From Candidatus Gastranaerophilales bacterium (GTDB lineage: Bacteria > Cyanobacteriota > Vampirovibrionia > Gastranaerophilales > Gastranaerophilaceae): a DNA stretch of 64,000 bases. The stretch covers positions 124,001 through 188,000 of the forward strand of contig CALUYY010000001.1 of the NCBI GenBank assembly GCA_944325155.1, given 5' to 3'. This document shows positions 54,743 to 62,290 of this stretch, piece by piece. Positions within the stretch are counted from its first letter, which is position 1, and each line of letters opens with the position of its first letter. The notes beneath the pieces were generated by a model, which did no database searches, was not told the DNA's origin, and saw nothing but the letters and a program-made list of their open reading frames with translations. The position numbers and the translations under genes were made by a program.

Positions 54743-55615
54743 ATGAGGAAAGAATTAGGAAGTTTATTTATACTTTTTACTTTGCTGTGTCAAATTTTAC
54801 CTGCACTGTCGTTTGAAATCGATACGAGCGTTTTGCCCGATAAAATAACGGTGAAACCGGAAGTTAAAGAGGTTAAAGGCAGCCTTTTTGTAACCGAACA
54901 GGAGCAGGCGCAGATTATAATCAATAAACAGCAGGAAAAAGACGTAGAAGATTTGGAAATTATCTGGACCGCAACGGTAAGCAACAATCCTATTATAAAA
55001 TTTACGTTAGAAAAGCTTGCAATACCCGAAGAACAAAGAAGAATTCATTCTTCTTTGATGGCAAAAAGCTTAAGCGCAATAATATCGGGCGCTTCGATTT
55101 TACCTTCGTTTTTGGGGATGAATTATGCCGTTCAATCCGCATCCTATGCAACCGCAAGGCTTGCAAACAATCTTATAAATAAAAAAAACAATAACATTTT
55201 AATGAATTCGCCCCTGACGGATACCGAAGCAATTGAGCTTGCGGGGTTAATTGAAGATTTGCAGGATGAAATTGTTATTGCATATTACTGTTATAAAAAT
55301 TCTCTTATCCGTCTTAAAAATTTAAGAGAACAAATGCTTCTTAAAAACAAAAATTATTCAGACGCACTCAAAAAAGGAGACAACCTTGAAATAACGGTTA
55401 ATTCGGCAGCCTGGCAGGAAAAATTAATGGAAGAATATGAACTGAAACAGGAAGCAAAAAGATATTACTTAATGCTTCAAAGGCTGGCCGGCAAAGAAGC
55501 AATTGATGAATTAAATCTTGTTGTTTATGAATTAAAAACGCAAGGCATTGAACAATCGGACCTTAATTTCGAAAAAAGAAAATTTCAAATTCCCGATGAG
55601 GTGAAAAAGAAATGA
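54743..55615 (+). CDS. Envelope protein with TolC-like helices and hydrophobic centre (paralogue 1)
   Basis: 290 residues with a signal peptide (ELGSLFILFTLLCQILPALS). Helical segments surround a Ser/Ala-rich hydrophobic centre (SLSAIISGASILPSFLGMNY, about 108-128). The C-terminal third (AIELAGLIEDLQDEIVIAYYCYKN, then EYELKQEAKRYYLMLQRLAG) has the long amphipathic helices with small-residue spacing seen in TolC-type outer membrane proteins. The protein is about half the size of TolC and shows no beta-barrel strands. The next gene is a paralogue. Its ATG overlaps this stop (ATGA), so both are made together. Function unknown; an envelope channel or tether is an inference. Confidence 0.7.
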   Translation: MRKELGSLFILFTLLCQILPALSFEIDTSVLPDKITVKPEVKEVKGSLFVTEQEQAQIIINKQQEKDVEDLEIIWTATVSNNPIIKFTLEKLAIPEEQRRIHSSLMAKSLSAIISGASILPSFLGMNYAVQSASYATARLANNLINKKNNNILMNSPLTDTEAIELAGLIEDLQDEIVIAYYCYKNSLIRLKNLREQMLLKNKNYSDALKKGDNLEITVNSAAWQEKLMEEYELKQEAKRYYLMLQRLAGKEAIDELNLVVYELKTQGIEQSDLNFEKRKFQIPDEVKKK

Positions 55616-56472
55616 AAAAAATAATTTTATTGTTCACATTCCTTTTATTTGCAAATAAAGCAGCCGCAATAACTTATGAAACGCTTAATATTAATATGCC
55701 CTATGCTTCAAGGCTCGGCACGGGAAACACGCCCGAGGTCCGATATGAAGAAGTAAAAGCCGAAAATAAAAAAAATGAAGTGGTTGTTAAAACAATTGAT
55801 GATAAAGATGATTCAATCAATTTTATGGATTTAAACATAAAATATTTATCGGATGAAATCATAGATGAAATGAATGCGGATTCGGGGAAAGTTTTATCGG
55901 ATTTAAGCATTTTATATAACAGCGCCATTCAAAGAAGCGAAACAATAAGATATGCAATTTATAAATTATCAAATCCCGAAGAAAACAAGCCCGATGAAGG
56001 AATAATCAAAAAAATAATAAAACCGGTTGCAAGCTTTTCTTCAATTGCGGGAACGGCAATGAGCGATAACCCCTATATGGCGGCAGGTGCGCTTATAGGC
56101 GGAAGTCTTGTGGGCGCAATTACAAGCGATGATAAAAAAGTAAATTATAAATTTACCAAAGTAAACGATGCCGATATGGTAATATTAGTAAGAAAAATTG
56201 ATGAACTGCAAAAGAAGCTTCTTTTCTTGTATATGGATTATGTTTCAAATAAAGAGCTTTATAAAATGGCGGAAGATAACGTTGAAAAAAGAAAAATTAT
56301 GTATGAAACGGTTCAAAAAGAAGGTTCAAGAGAAGAAATAATCATAGCGGATACATTTTACAGAAACGCACAGGAATATTTAACAAAAGCAAAGGCAAAA
56401 TATGACCTTTCAAGAACAATTTTAGAGAATTTAACGGGCCCTGAAGCCCTTGCCGAAATCGAAAAAAAATAA
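55612..56472 (+). CDS. Envelope protein with TolC-like helices and hydrophobic centre (paralogue 2)
   Basis: 286 residues with a signal peptide (IILLFTFLLFANKAAA). The same order of parts as the upstream gene: a helical region (VLSDLSILYNSAIQRSETI), a Gly/Ala-rich centre (SSIAGTAMSDNPYMAAGALIGG, about 140-165), and C-terminal amphipathic helices (LVRKIDELQKKLLFLYMDYV, then YLTKAKAKYDLSRTILENLTG). The end, ENLTGPEALAEI, aligns with QRLAGKEAIDEL in paralogue 1. ATGA overlap with the upstream stop indicates coupled translation and a fixed stoichiometry. No known family. Confidence 0.7.
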   Translation: MKKIILLFTFLLFANKAAAITYETLNINMPYASRLGTGNTPEVRYEEVKAENKKNEVVVKTIDDKDDSINFMDLNIKYLSDEIIDEMNADSGKVLSDLSILYNSAIQRSETIRYAIYKLSNPEENKPDEGIIKKIIKPVASFSSIAGTAMSDNPYMAAGALIGGSLVGAITSDDKKVNYKFTKVNDADMVILVRKIDELQKKLLFLYMDYVSNKELYKMAEDNVEKRKIMYETVQKEGSREEIIIADTFYRNAQEYLTKAKAKYDLSRTILENLTGPEALAEIEKK

Positions 56473-56489
56473 TCTTATTTTTGTATAAT

Positions 56490-56714
56490 TCATCGTTTAA
56501 ATGTGTAAAGAGAAGAAAATTCAATATTCAGCGCATTTAATAACGATACGATAACGGTAAGAGAAGTATTAATTTCTCCCCGTTCAATGGCACCTATTAC
56601 CTGACCGTATGAAAGACCCGCTATTTCTGCAAGCTGTTCCCGGGATAATCCCGCACGATTTCTTTCCGCTCTCAAATTACGACCGAATTCCTTTAGAATT
56701 TCTTTTTTATCCAT
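56490..56714 (-). CDS. XRE-family helix-turn-helix regulator
   Basis: 74 residues, a Cro/C1-type domain over its whole length. The HTH is LSREQLAEIAGLSYGQVIGAIE (about 23-44), followed by a helix (SLTVIVSLLNALNI). It has no effector domain. It is divergent from the pilin-like operon, with its start 18 bases from that promoter's -35, and a palindrome lies just past the -10. It is therefore a likely regulator of the pilin-like genes and of itself. Confidence 0.85.
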   Translation of the reverse strand: MDKKEILKEFGRNLRAERNRAGLSREQLAEIAGLSYGQVIGAIERGEINTSLTVIVSLLNALNIEFSSLYTFKR

Positions 56715-56731
56715 AGAAAAATTTTATATGG

Positions 56732-56760
56732 TTGACAATACACAAGCTACAATTTATACT
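56732..56760 (+). promoter_or_regulatory. Promoter of the pilin-like gene pair
   Basis: TTGACA (56732-56737), a 17-base spacer and TATACT (56755-56760), near-consensus sigma70. It lies 60 bases before the ATG at 56820. Confidence 0.8.
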
Positions 56761-56767
56761 ATGCATG

Positions 56768-56787
56768 ATACAATCTATTTATTGTAT
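56768..56787. promoter_or_regulatory. Palindrome downstream of the pilin promoter
   Basis: ATACAAT (56768-56774), a six-base spacer and ATTGTAT (56781-56787). It overlaps the start of transcription of the pilin-like operon, as a repressor site would. The divergent XRE gene is the natural candidate to bind it. Confidence 0.5.
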
Positions 56788-56819
56788 TAGACAATTTATT
56801 TATATTGAAGTCGGAATTT

Positions 56820-57536
56820 ATGGCAATAAATAAAAAAGGGTTTACTCTGGCGGAAGTTTTAATAACACTGGCTATAATAGGCGTTGTTGCGGCACTTGCA
56901 ATCCCGTCGGTTATTTCAAACGGACAGCAGCAGGAATATAAAACAGGCTTAAGGAAAGCAATATCGGTATTAAATTCCGCAATTGCGATTAATATTGCGC
57001 TTGAAGGAGAAACACCGTATGATAATGCCAATTTATTCGGCTATTTAACAAAACATATGTCGGTTATGAAAACAACAAGAACAACCCCTTGGTATTCAAC
57101 CTCTGCGGTCGGAGCCGTGGGCACAGCAAATACAAATTCGGCATTTTATACAACAGACGGTATGCGATTTGAATTTGAACTCGGGGGTGCATCATATGAA
57201 TTTTTACCGCTCCATGAAACAAACGAAGTAACGGCATGTACCCCTACCATATCGGGAGAAAATTGCGGAGGGTGCGGTTCACTTGGTTTAAAGCATAACC
57301 CTGACAAAACAACTAAACCCCCTTGTGCTATTTTGGTTGATGTTAACGGAGACAGAAAACCGACCCCCGGAAACATAAACTGCACAAATGCAAGCTGTAT
57401 AATGGAAAATCAATATAAGGTTCCTGTTCCCGAAACAAAAAAAGTCGGCGACTTATTTACGATATTAATAACCGAAAGCAGAGCAATTCCGTACGGAATT
57501 ACCGCGCAAAAAGTTTTATACGGTGCCCAGAAATAA
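56820..57536 (+). CDS. Type IV pilin-like protein, prepilin leader (first of two)
   Basis: 238 residues from the ATG at 56820; a TTG five codons upstream would only lengthen the leader. The N-terminus MAINKKG/FTLAEVLITLAI is a class III signal: basic leader, cleavage after Gly before Phe, Glu at +5, then a hydrophobic helix (about 8-30). The mature domain has two Cys clusters (about 140-155, CTPTISGENCGGCG; then CTNASC). In a Pro-rich part, VDVNGDRKP resembles a calcium-binding loop. The family is common in this lineage (H-type pseudopilins of T2SS/T4P). Export and processing would need PilD. Strongly similar to the next gene. Confidence 0.88.
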   Translation: MAINKKGFTLAEVLITLAIIGVVAALAIPSVISNGQQQEYKTGLRKAISVLNSAIAINIALEGETPYDNANLFGYLTKHMSVMKTTRTTPWYSTSAVGAVGTANTNSAFYTTDGMRFEFELGGASYEFLPLHETNEVTACTPTISGENCGGCGSLGLKHNPDKTTKPPCAILVDVNGDRKPTPGNINCTNASCIMENQYKVPVPETKKVGDLFTILITESRAIPYGITAQKVLYGAQK

Positions 57537-57603
57537 GTATTTTGCCTTTTAAATTAATGTATGCTAAACTTAGCAAAAGCGGAATTTGAAAGGTAGTTTA
57601 TTT

Positions 57604-58347
57604 ATGAGAAAAATAAGAATTAAAGGGTTTACTTTAGCCGAAGTTTTAATAACACTGGCCATAATCGGTGTTGTTGCGGCGCTTGCAATCCCGTCGGTTA
57701 TTTCAAACAGCCAGCAGATGGAATATAAAACGGGCTTAAGAAAAGCTGTTTCCGTTTTGAATTCCGCAATCGCAATGGGAAAAGCAATTGACGGCGAAAG
57801 CCCATATGATAATGCGAACCTTTTCGGGTATATGTACAGGCATATGTCCGTTTTAAGAACAACTTCAAGAGCCGAGCTTGATTATTATATAATATACCCC
57901 GGCGACGGTTCTCCTTGGAGAAATACGGCATTTTATACAACGGACGGTATGAAATTTGAATTCAGAAGAGGAAGAACACAGGCAGATTTTCCCTTGTATG
58001 AAAATCCGTCCGTTAGTGTCTGCACACTTGCAGAAAGCGGTGATTTTAACCAATACGGCGGTGAATCTCCCGGAGGGTCCTGCGGAGGGTGCGGTTCATA
58101 CGGCTTGAATAATAACCCGGACGGAACAACAAAACCGCCGTGCCTTATAATGGTGGATGTTAACGGCGACAGAGGTCCGAACCCGGCTAACGCTCACTGT
58201 CTTGAAGCGGAATGTTCTTCGCCTTATAAATTTTCAACCCCCGACGGCTCAAGGCTGACGGATATGTTTACGATTATGATAACCGATAAAGAAGCAATAC
58301 CCTACGGCACGGCTGCCCAAAAAGCAATGTACGGCGGGAGAAAATAA
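57604..58347 (+). CDS. Type IV pilin-like protein, prepilin leader (second of two)
   Basis: 247 residues; the ATG at 57604 has AAAGG ten bases upstream. MRKIRIKG/FTLAEVLITL gives the same cleavage pattern as its neighbour, and the first 60 mature residues are nearly identical (EVLITLAIIGVVAALAIPSV then SNSQQMEYKTGLRKA). The C-terminus also carries CGGCGSYGL, VDVNGDRGPNP and DMFTIMITD, but the middle differs (DYYIIYPGDGSPWRN). Four to six Cys could form disulfides. The tandem pair suggests duplication, and both may sit in a minor-pilin tip complex. Transcribed with or after the first gene; a terminator follows. Confidence 0.88.
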   Translation: MRKIRIKGFTLAEVLITLAIIGVVAALAIPSVISNSQQMEYKTGLRKAVSVLNSAIAMGKAIDGESPYDNANLFGYMYRHMSVLRTTSRAELDYYIIYPGDGSPWRNTAFYTTDGMKFEFRRGRTQADFPLYENPSVSVCTLAESGDFNQYGGESPGGSCGGCGSYGLNNNPDGTTKPPCLIMVDVNGDRGPNPANAHCLEAECSSPYKFSTPDGSRLTDMFTIMITDKEAIPYGTAAQKAMYGGRK

Positions 58348-58360
58348 AAGTTTATAATAA

Positions 58361-58395
58361 AATACCGCCCCGATTTTTTAAGGGCGGTATTTTTT
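58361..58395 (+). terminator. Rho-independent terminator of the pilin operon
   Basis: AATACCGCCC (58361-58370) and GGGCGGTATT (58382-58391) form a ten-base stem with a loop of 11 bases, followed by TTTT. It ends the pilin-like genes. It stands 11 bases before the stop of ychF on the opposite strand. Confidence 0.85.
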
Positions 58396-58405
58396 AAATT
58401 AAAAT

Positions 58406-59503
58406 TTATGAACTGAATCTGAAAAGCATTATATCGCCGTCTTGAACGACATAATCTTTGCCTTCAAGCCTTGCAAGCCCTTTTTCTCTTGCCTGAACCC
58501 AGCCGCCAGAATTGACAAAATCGTCATAAGATACAACTTCGGCTTTAATAAAGCCTTTTTCAAAGTCTGTATGAATAACGCCTGCAGCCTGCGGAGCTTT
58601 TGTGCCTTTTTTAATCGTCCAGGCTCTTACTTCTTTTTCGCCCGCCGTAATATATGTTTGCAGGTCTAATAAATCGTATGCGGATTTTATCATCTTATCA
58701 ATGCCTGATGTTTGAACACCGAGTTCTTTTAAGTAGCTTTCGGCTTCATCTTTTCCCAAGCTGACAAGTTCGGCTTCAATACCTGCGCAAATCATAACGG
58801 TTTGAGCTCCTTGTTTGTCCGCATATTCTTTAACCCGGTTAACATAATCATTGCCCGATTTTAAATCGCTTTCTTTAACGTTTGCACAATAAATGACGGG
58901 TTTTGTCATCAACAAAAAGAAATGTTTTAAAACTTTTTGTTCTTCTTCGTCAAAATTTTCTTTAACGTTTATAAAACTTCCCTTTTCAAGATAAGGCATT
59001 AATTTTTCAATAACCTGATTTTCTAAAATTGCTTCCTTATCCCCTGATTTTGCGGATTTTGTGATTTTTTTCAGACGGTTTTCAAGCGTTTGAATATCGG
59101 CAAGCGCAAGTTCCGTGTTAATTGTTTCGATGTCATCAATAGGATCAATTTTTCCGGACACATGGATGGTATTAGGGTCATCAAAACATCTTACAACCTG
59201 AATAATGGCATCGCACTCTCTTATGTTTGCAAGAAATTGATTACCGAGCCCTTCACCTTTACTTGCACCTTTAACAAGACCTGCGATATCAACAAATTGA
59301 ATGGCAGCAGGTATCACATTATCCGTTTTAACGAGAGGCTTTAAAACATAAAGCCTCTCATCCGGAACGTTTACGACTCCGACATTCGGCTCAATTGTGC
59401 AAAAAGGATAATTTGCGCTTTGAGCGTTATCGGACAAAGTGAGCGCATTAAAAAGGGTTGATTTTCCGACGTTTGGTAGCCCGACTATTCCGCATTTTAG
59501 CAT
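58406..59503 (-). CDS. ychF: Redox-regulated ATPase YchF (Obg-like)
   Basis: 365 residues, usual YchF length. The P-loop is G8-L-P-N-V-G-K-S15. The G3 segment is [16 protein letters not shown], and in place of the guanine-specific NKxD motif the family carries NVKESD, consistent with ATP preference. The C-terminal TGS domain is recognised by [28 protein letters not shown]. It binds ribosomes and takes part in oxidative stress responses in other bacteria. Its ATG overlaps the stop of pfp by seven bases, so both genes are on one message. Confidence 0.97.
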   Translation of the reverse strand: MLKCGIVGLPNVGKSTLFNALTLSDNAQSANYPFCTIEPNVGVVNVPDERLYVLKPLVKTDNVIPAAIQFVDIAGLVKGASKGEGLGNQFLANIRECDAIIQVVRCFDDPNTIHVSGKIDPIDDIETINTELALADIQTLENRLKKITKSAKSGDKEAILENQVIEKLMPYLEKGSFINVKENFDEEEQKVLKHFFLLMTKPVIYCANVKESDLKSGNDYVNRVKEYADKQGAQTVMICAGIEAELVSLGKDEAESYLKELGVQTSGIDKMIKSAYDLLDLQTYITAGEKEVRAWTIKKGTKAPQAAGVIHTDFEKGFIKAEVVSYDDFVNSGGWVQAREKGLARLEGKDYVVQDGDIMLFRFSS

Positions 59504-61176
59504 GTCAGGGCTGCTTTCTTTTGTTCAAGCTGAAGCGTCATTGTGGTAACGTCGCACACATCCGAGGGTCCGAAATATTGAATTGCGCCGGGGAAAACGT
59601 AGCAATCGTTCAATGCCCATTTCTCCCTTTTTTCTTCAAATGCTTTAAATACGGGTCCGTCCAATTCGACAAGCGCTTTTTGAATAACGGGTTTCATTTT
59701 GCCGTGGCGTTTTTCCATATTCATCATCATGGTTAAAGGAACACCGCCCGCCATCCATTTGTTTGCGGGTTCGGTTAAATTTTTAATGCAGGATAAATAT
59801 CCCGTGAAACCGCCCAAAATTAAAGCAAATGCGTTATAGCCCAACGAATAGCAATAATCGGCGTCAAAATTGGAAGGTGCGGCACATCTTCCTTCGTAAC
59901 CGAAGAAATGAGCCTGTTCGGAGAATTTGCCCTGATATTTGCCTTCTGCTTTTAATTTTTTAAGGTTAGCTTTAACCATTTCAATTAAAAGTTTTTCCGT
60001 TTCGATTTTTGAAACCTGAACATTACCATGGGGGTCTCTGTCCATTAATAATTGAGCTTTGATTAAATCGGGAAGCGAATTGAAAACGGACGAGTTATTT
60101 GAATCAAGCTTTTCGGTAATGGTTTTATATTTTTCATTATTTGAAGCATTAACAAATGAATTGTCTTTTTCTAAAACCGCCAATAAGTCGTTCAAATTTG
60201 AAATCATTGTTTTCATCTCGGGAATAAATTCGATTAATCCTTCGGGGATGAGCGCAACGCCGAAATTCTTGCCTTCGTTTGAACGTTTGACAACAACATC
60301 TGTTATATAGTCAACAATTTGTTTTAATGACATTTTTTTGGCTTCAACTTCTTCGGAAATTAAAGTTATATTAGGCTGCGTTTGAAGAGCAACTTCCAAG
60401 CCCACATGGGTTGCCGATCTTCCCATTAATTTAATAAAGTGCCAGTATTTTTTAGCGGAATTGGCATCTCTTTCAATGTTGCCGACAAGCTCCGAATAAG
60501 TTTTTGTTGCGGTATCAAAACCGAATGAAATTTCAATTTGAGAATTTTTAAGGTCGCCGTCAATTGTTTTGGGGCAGCCGATTACCTGAATGCCCGTATT
60601 TTTGGCTTTTAGCCATTGCGCAAGCATGCAGGCGTTTGTGTTTGAGTCATCCCCGCCGATTATAACAATTGCGTTAATATCAAGTTTTTTGCAGGTATTT
60701 AATGTTTGTTCAAACTGTTCTTCGGTTTCAAGCTTTGTTCTGCCGGAGCCTATGATGTCAAAACCGCCGGTGTTTCTGAATTTGTTTATATAATCATCGT
60801 CAAATTCAATATATTTTCCTTCGATAATACCGCTCGGACCGCCTAAGAAACCGTAAAGTTTATTATTTTTATCGGCTTCTTTAAGAGCGTCATACAAACC
60901 CGCAATAACGTTATGACCGCCGGGGGCCTGACCGCCCGATAAAATAACGCCGACATTTTTATGAACCATATTCAATTTTGAGCCGTTATCGGAAAAAGAA
61001 ACAATGGGAGCGCCGTATACGTCTTTAAAAAGTTCTTGTATTTCTTCTTTATCTTTAACAGCCGTTGTATTTTCGCCCAAATTAACGCAAACATTTGATA
61101 TGCCTTTTGACAAAATGCCTGCCAATTTAGGTTTATAGCTTAATCTTTCTTTGTGAAGGGGTGAAAAATCTCTCAT
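59497..61176 (-). CDS. pfp: Pyrophosphate-dependent phosphofructokinase, long form
   Basis: 559 residues, the size of the PFP beta-type found in plants, spirochaetes and anaerobes. It phosphorylates fructose 6-phosphate with PPi, reversibly. [10 protein letters not shown] (about 81-90) forms the phosphate-binding start. The key residues favouring PPi are Asp177 and Ser178 in GGDDSNTN (174-181), where ATP enzymes have Gly. PKTIDGD (202-208) carries the catalytic Asp and the Lys typical of PPi enzymes. MGRSATHV and PFGYEGR-like (FFGYEGRC) complete the site. The first gene of a pfp-ychF unit; a promoter is visible upstream at 61213-61241. Confidence 0.93.
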   Translation of the reverse strand: MRDFSPLHKERLSYKPKLAGILSKGISNVCVNLGENTTAVKDKEEIQELFKDVYGAPIVSFSDNGSKLNMVHKNVGVILSGGQAPGGHNVIAGLYDALKEADKNNKLYGFLGGPSGIIEGKYIEFDDDYINKFRNTGGFDIIGSGRTKLETEEQFEQTLNTCKKLDINAIVIIGGDDSNTNACMLAQWLKAKNTGIQVIGCPKTIDGDLKNSQIEISFGFDTATKTYSELVGNIERDANSAKKYWHFIKLMGRSATHVGLEVALQTQPNITLISEEVEAKKMSLKQIVDYITDVVVKRSNEGKNFGVALIPEGLIEFIPEMKTMISNLNDLLAVLEKDNSFVNASNNEKYKTITEKLDSNNSSVFNSLPDLIKAQLLMDRDPHGNVQVSKIETEKLLIEMVKANLKKLKAEGKYQGKFSEQAHFFGYEGRCAAPSNFDADYCYSLGYNAFALILGGFTGYLSCIKNLTEPANKWMAGGVPLTMMMNMEKRHGKMKPVIQKALVELDGPVFKAFEEKREKWALNDCYVFPGAIQYFGPSDVCDVTTMTLQLEQKKAALTC

Positions 61177-61212
61177 AATGTCTCCTTAAAATTAATCCTT
61201 AATATCAAAAAC

Positions 61213-61241
61213 ATTCTATTACAAAAAGATTAAAACGTAAA
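61213..61241 (-). promoter_or_regulatory. Candidate promoter of pfp
   Basis: Read on the minus strand: TTTACG (61241-61236), a 17-base spacer and TAGAAT (61218-61213), 37 bases before the pfp ATG. Confidence 0.55.
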
Positions 61242-61278
61242 TAAAACGGGGGATTTTTTAAAAATTTAAAAAAATTAC

Positions 61279-61307
61279 TTGAAATTAAAGTTTCACCATT
61301 GTAAGAT
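61279..61307 (+). promoter_or_regulatory. Candidate promoter of the tRNA-Gly gene
   Basis: TTGAAA (61279-61284), a 17-base spacer and TAAGAT (61302-61307), 20 bases before the tRNA. Confidence 0.55.
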
Positions 61308-61326
61308 TAAAAACAACAGAACATTT

Positions 61327-61398
61327 GCGGGAGTAATTCAGTGGTAGAATGCTTCCTTGCCAAGGAAGATGTCGCGAGTTCGATCCTCGTCTCCCGCT
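61327..61398 (+). tRNA. tRNA-Gly (anticodon GCC)
   Basis: A 72-base cloverleaf. The acceptor arms GCGGGAG (61327-61333) and CTCCCGC (61391-61397) pair perfectly, with discriminator T. The anticodon stem CTTCC/GGAAG encloses loop TTGCCAA with anticodon GCC (61359-61361), reading GGC and GGT. The T loop is GTTCGATCC. The 3' CCA is not encoded (TAA follows) and must be added. Confidence 0.97.
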
Positions 61399-61399
61399 A

Positions 61400-61436
61400 A
61401 TAAAAATCATCGGGTTTTATATCCGATGATTTTTAT
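61400..61436. terminator. Bidirectional terminator after tRNA-Gly
   Basis: Perfect 14-base arms ATAAAAATCATCGG (61400-61413) and CCGATGATTTTTAT (61423-61436). It ends the tRNA transcript on the plus strand and the racemase gene on the minus strand, whose stop is the next base. Confidence 0.88.
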
Positions 61437-62123
61437 TTAGCAGAGAATTTTATCAACAATTTCAAGACAATGGATTTTAGTTGTATTAATAATCGGAATA
61501 GAAGCGGTTTTAATTATATTTGGAAGCTCCGTACAGCCGAGAACAACCGCCTGTGCGCCCGATAACTCGCATTTTAAAATTATATCAAGGAGTTTTTGAC
61601 GGGAATTATCTGAAATAATCCCTTTACATAATTCATCATATATAATTTTATTAATAATTTCCCGCTCATAAGCCTCAGGAATAATAACGTTAATGCCAAA
61701 ATCTTCTTTCAATTTATCTTTATAAAATGATTTTGTCATTGTATATCCGGTTCCAAACAAAGCAACGGTATGCATTTTGTTTTTTACTATATAATTTCCC
61801 GCAGCCTGCGCAATATGAATTAAGGGAACATTTATTTTCTTTTGAACATCGGGTGCCGTTATATGCATAGTATTTGTTGCAATAGCAATATAATCGGCTC
61901 CTGAATTTTCAAGTTTTTGAGCGGATTTTACCAAAATTTCGGTTAAAACTTCCCAATTTTCGGCTGACTGCAATTTTTCAATTTCATCAAAATCATAGCT
62001 TTCAATAAGCATTTTTGCACTGTGCAAATTTCCGAGTCTTTTGTTTACTTCACCGTTAATTATTTTATAATATTCAACGGTTGACTCAAAGCTCATTCCG
62101 CCGATTAATCCGATAGTTTTCAT
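61437..62123 (-). CDS. Aspartate/glutamate racemase family protein (YgeA-like)
   Basis: 228 residues from the ATG at 62123, which has AGGGGGTG ahead; an upstream extension in the same frame has no ribosome site and no homologous look. GLIGGMSFESTVEYY is the family start. The first catalytic position is in IATNTMH, where the usual Cys is replaced by Thr; the second is intact Cys in VVLGCTELP. E. coli YgeA, an Asp/Glu racemase, also uses Thr and Cys, so the enzyme may be active. It would supply D-amino acids for peptidoglycan or scavenging. No murI-type context is seen. It is a single gene between a tRNA and pckA. Confidence 0.88.
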   Translation of the reverse strand: MKTIGLIGGMSFESTVEYYKIINGEVNKRLGNLHSAKMLIESYDFDEIEKLQSAENWEVLTEILVKSAQKLENSGADYIAIATNTMHITAPDVQKKINVPLIHIAQAAGNYIVKNKMHTVALFGTGYTMTKSFYKDKLKEDFGINVIIPEAYEREIINKIIYDELCKGIISDNSRQKLLDIILKCELSGAQAVVLGCTELPNIIKTASIPIINTTKIHCLEIVDKILC

Positions 62124-62233
62124 AAACACCCCCTTATAAAGGCGAGTATAGCATAAAAACTCTGAAATTATCCTAAAACGACACCGAAAACAATTGTAAT
62201 AATATAGAACAAAAGCCCGGTTAAACATACATA

Positions 62234-62266
62234 AAAAATAAGCGCCTCTTTAAAAAAGAAGCGCTT
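62234..62266 (-). terminator. Terminator of pckA
   Basis: On the minus strand AAGCGCTTCTTT pairs with AAAGAGGCGCTT (one G-U pair), three-base loop, followed by ATTTTTTAT. It follows the pckA stop by 24 bases. Confidence 0.75.
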
Positions 62267-62290
62267 AAATTTATACGTCCCTTATTTGTT

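Noticed and set aside
62124-62228. N-terminal extension of the racemase
   Set aside because: No ribosome site, Cys/Tyr-rich sequence without family likeness, and AGGGGGTG sits ahead of the internal ATG at 62123.
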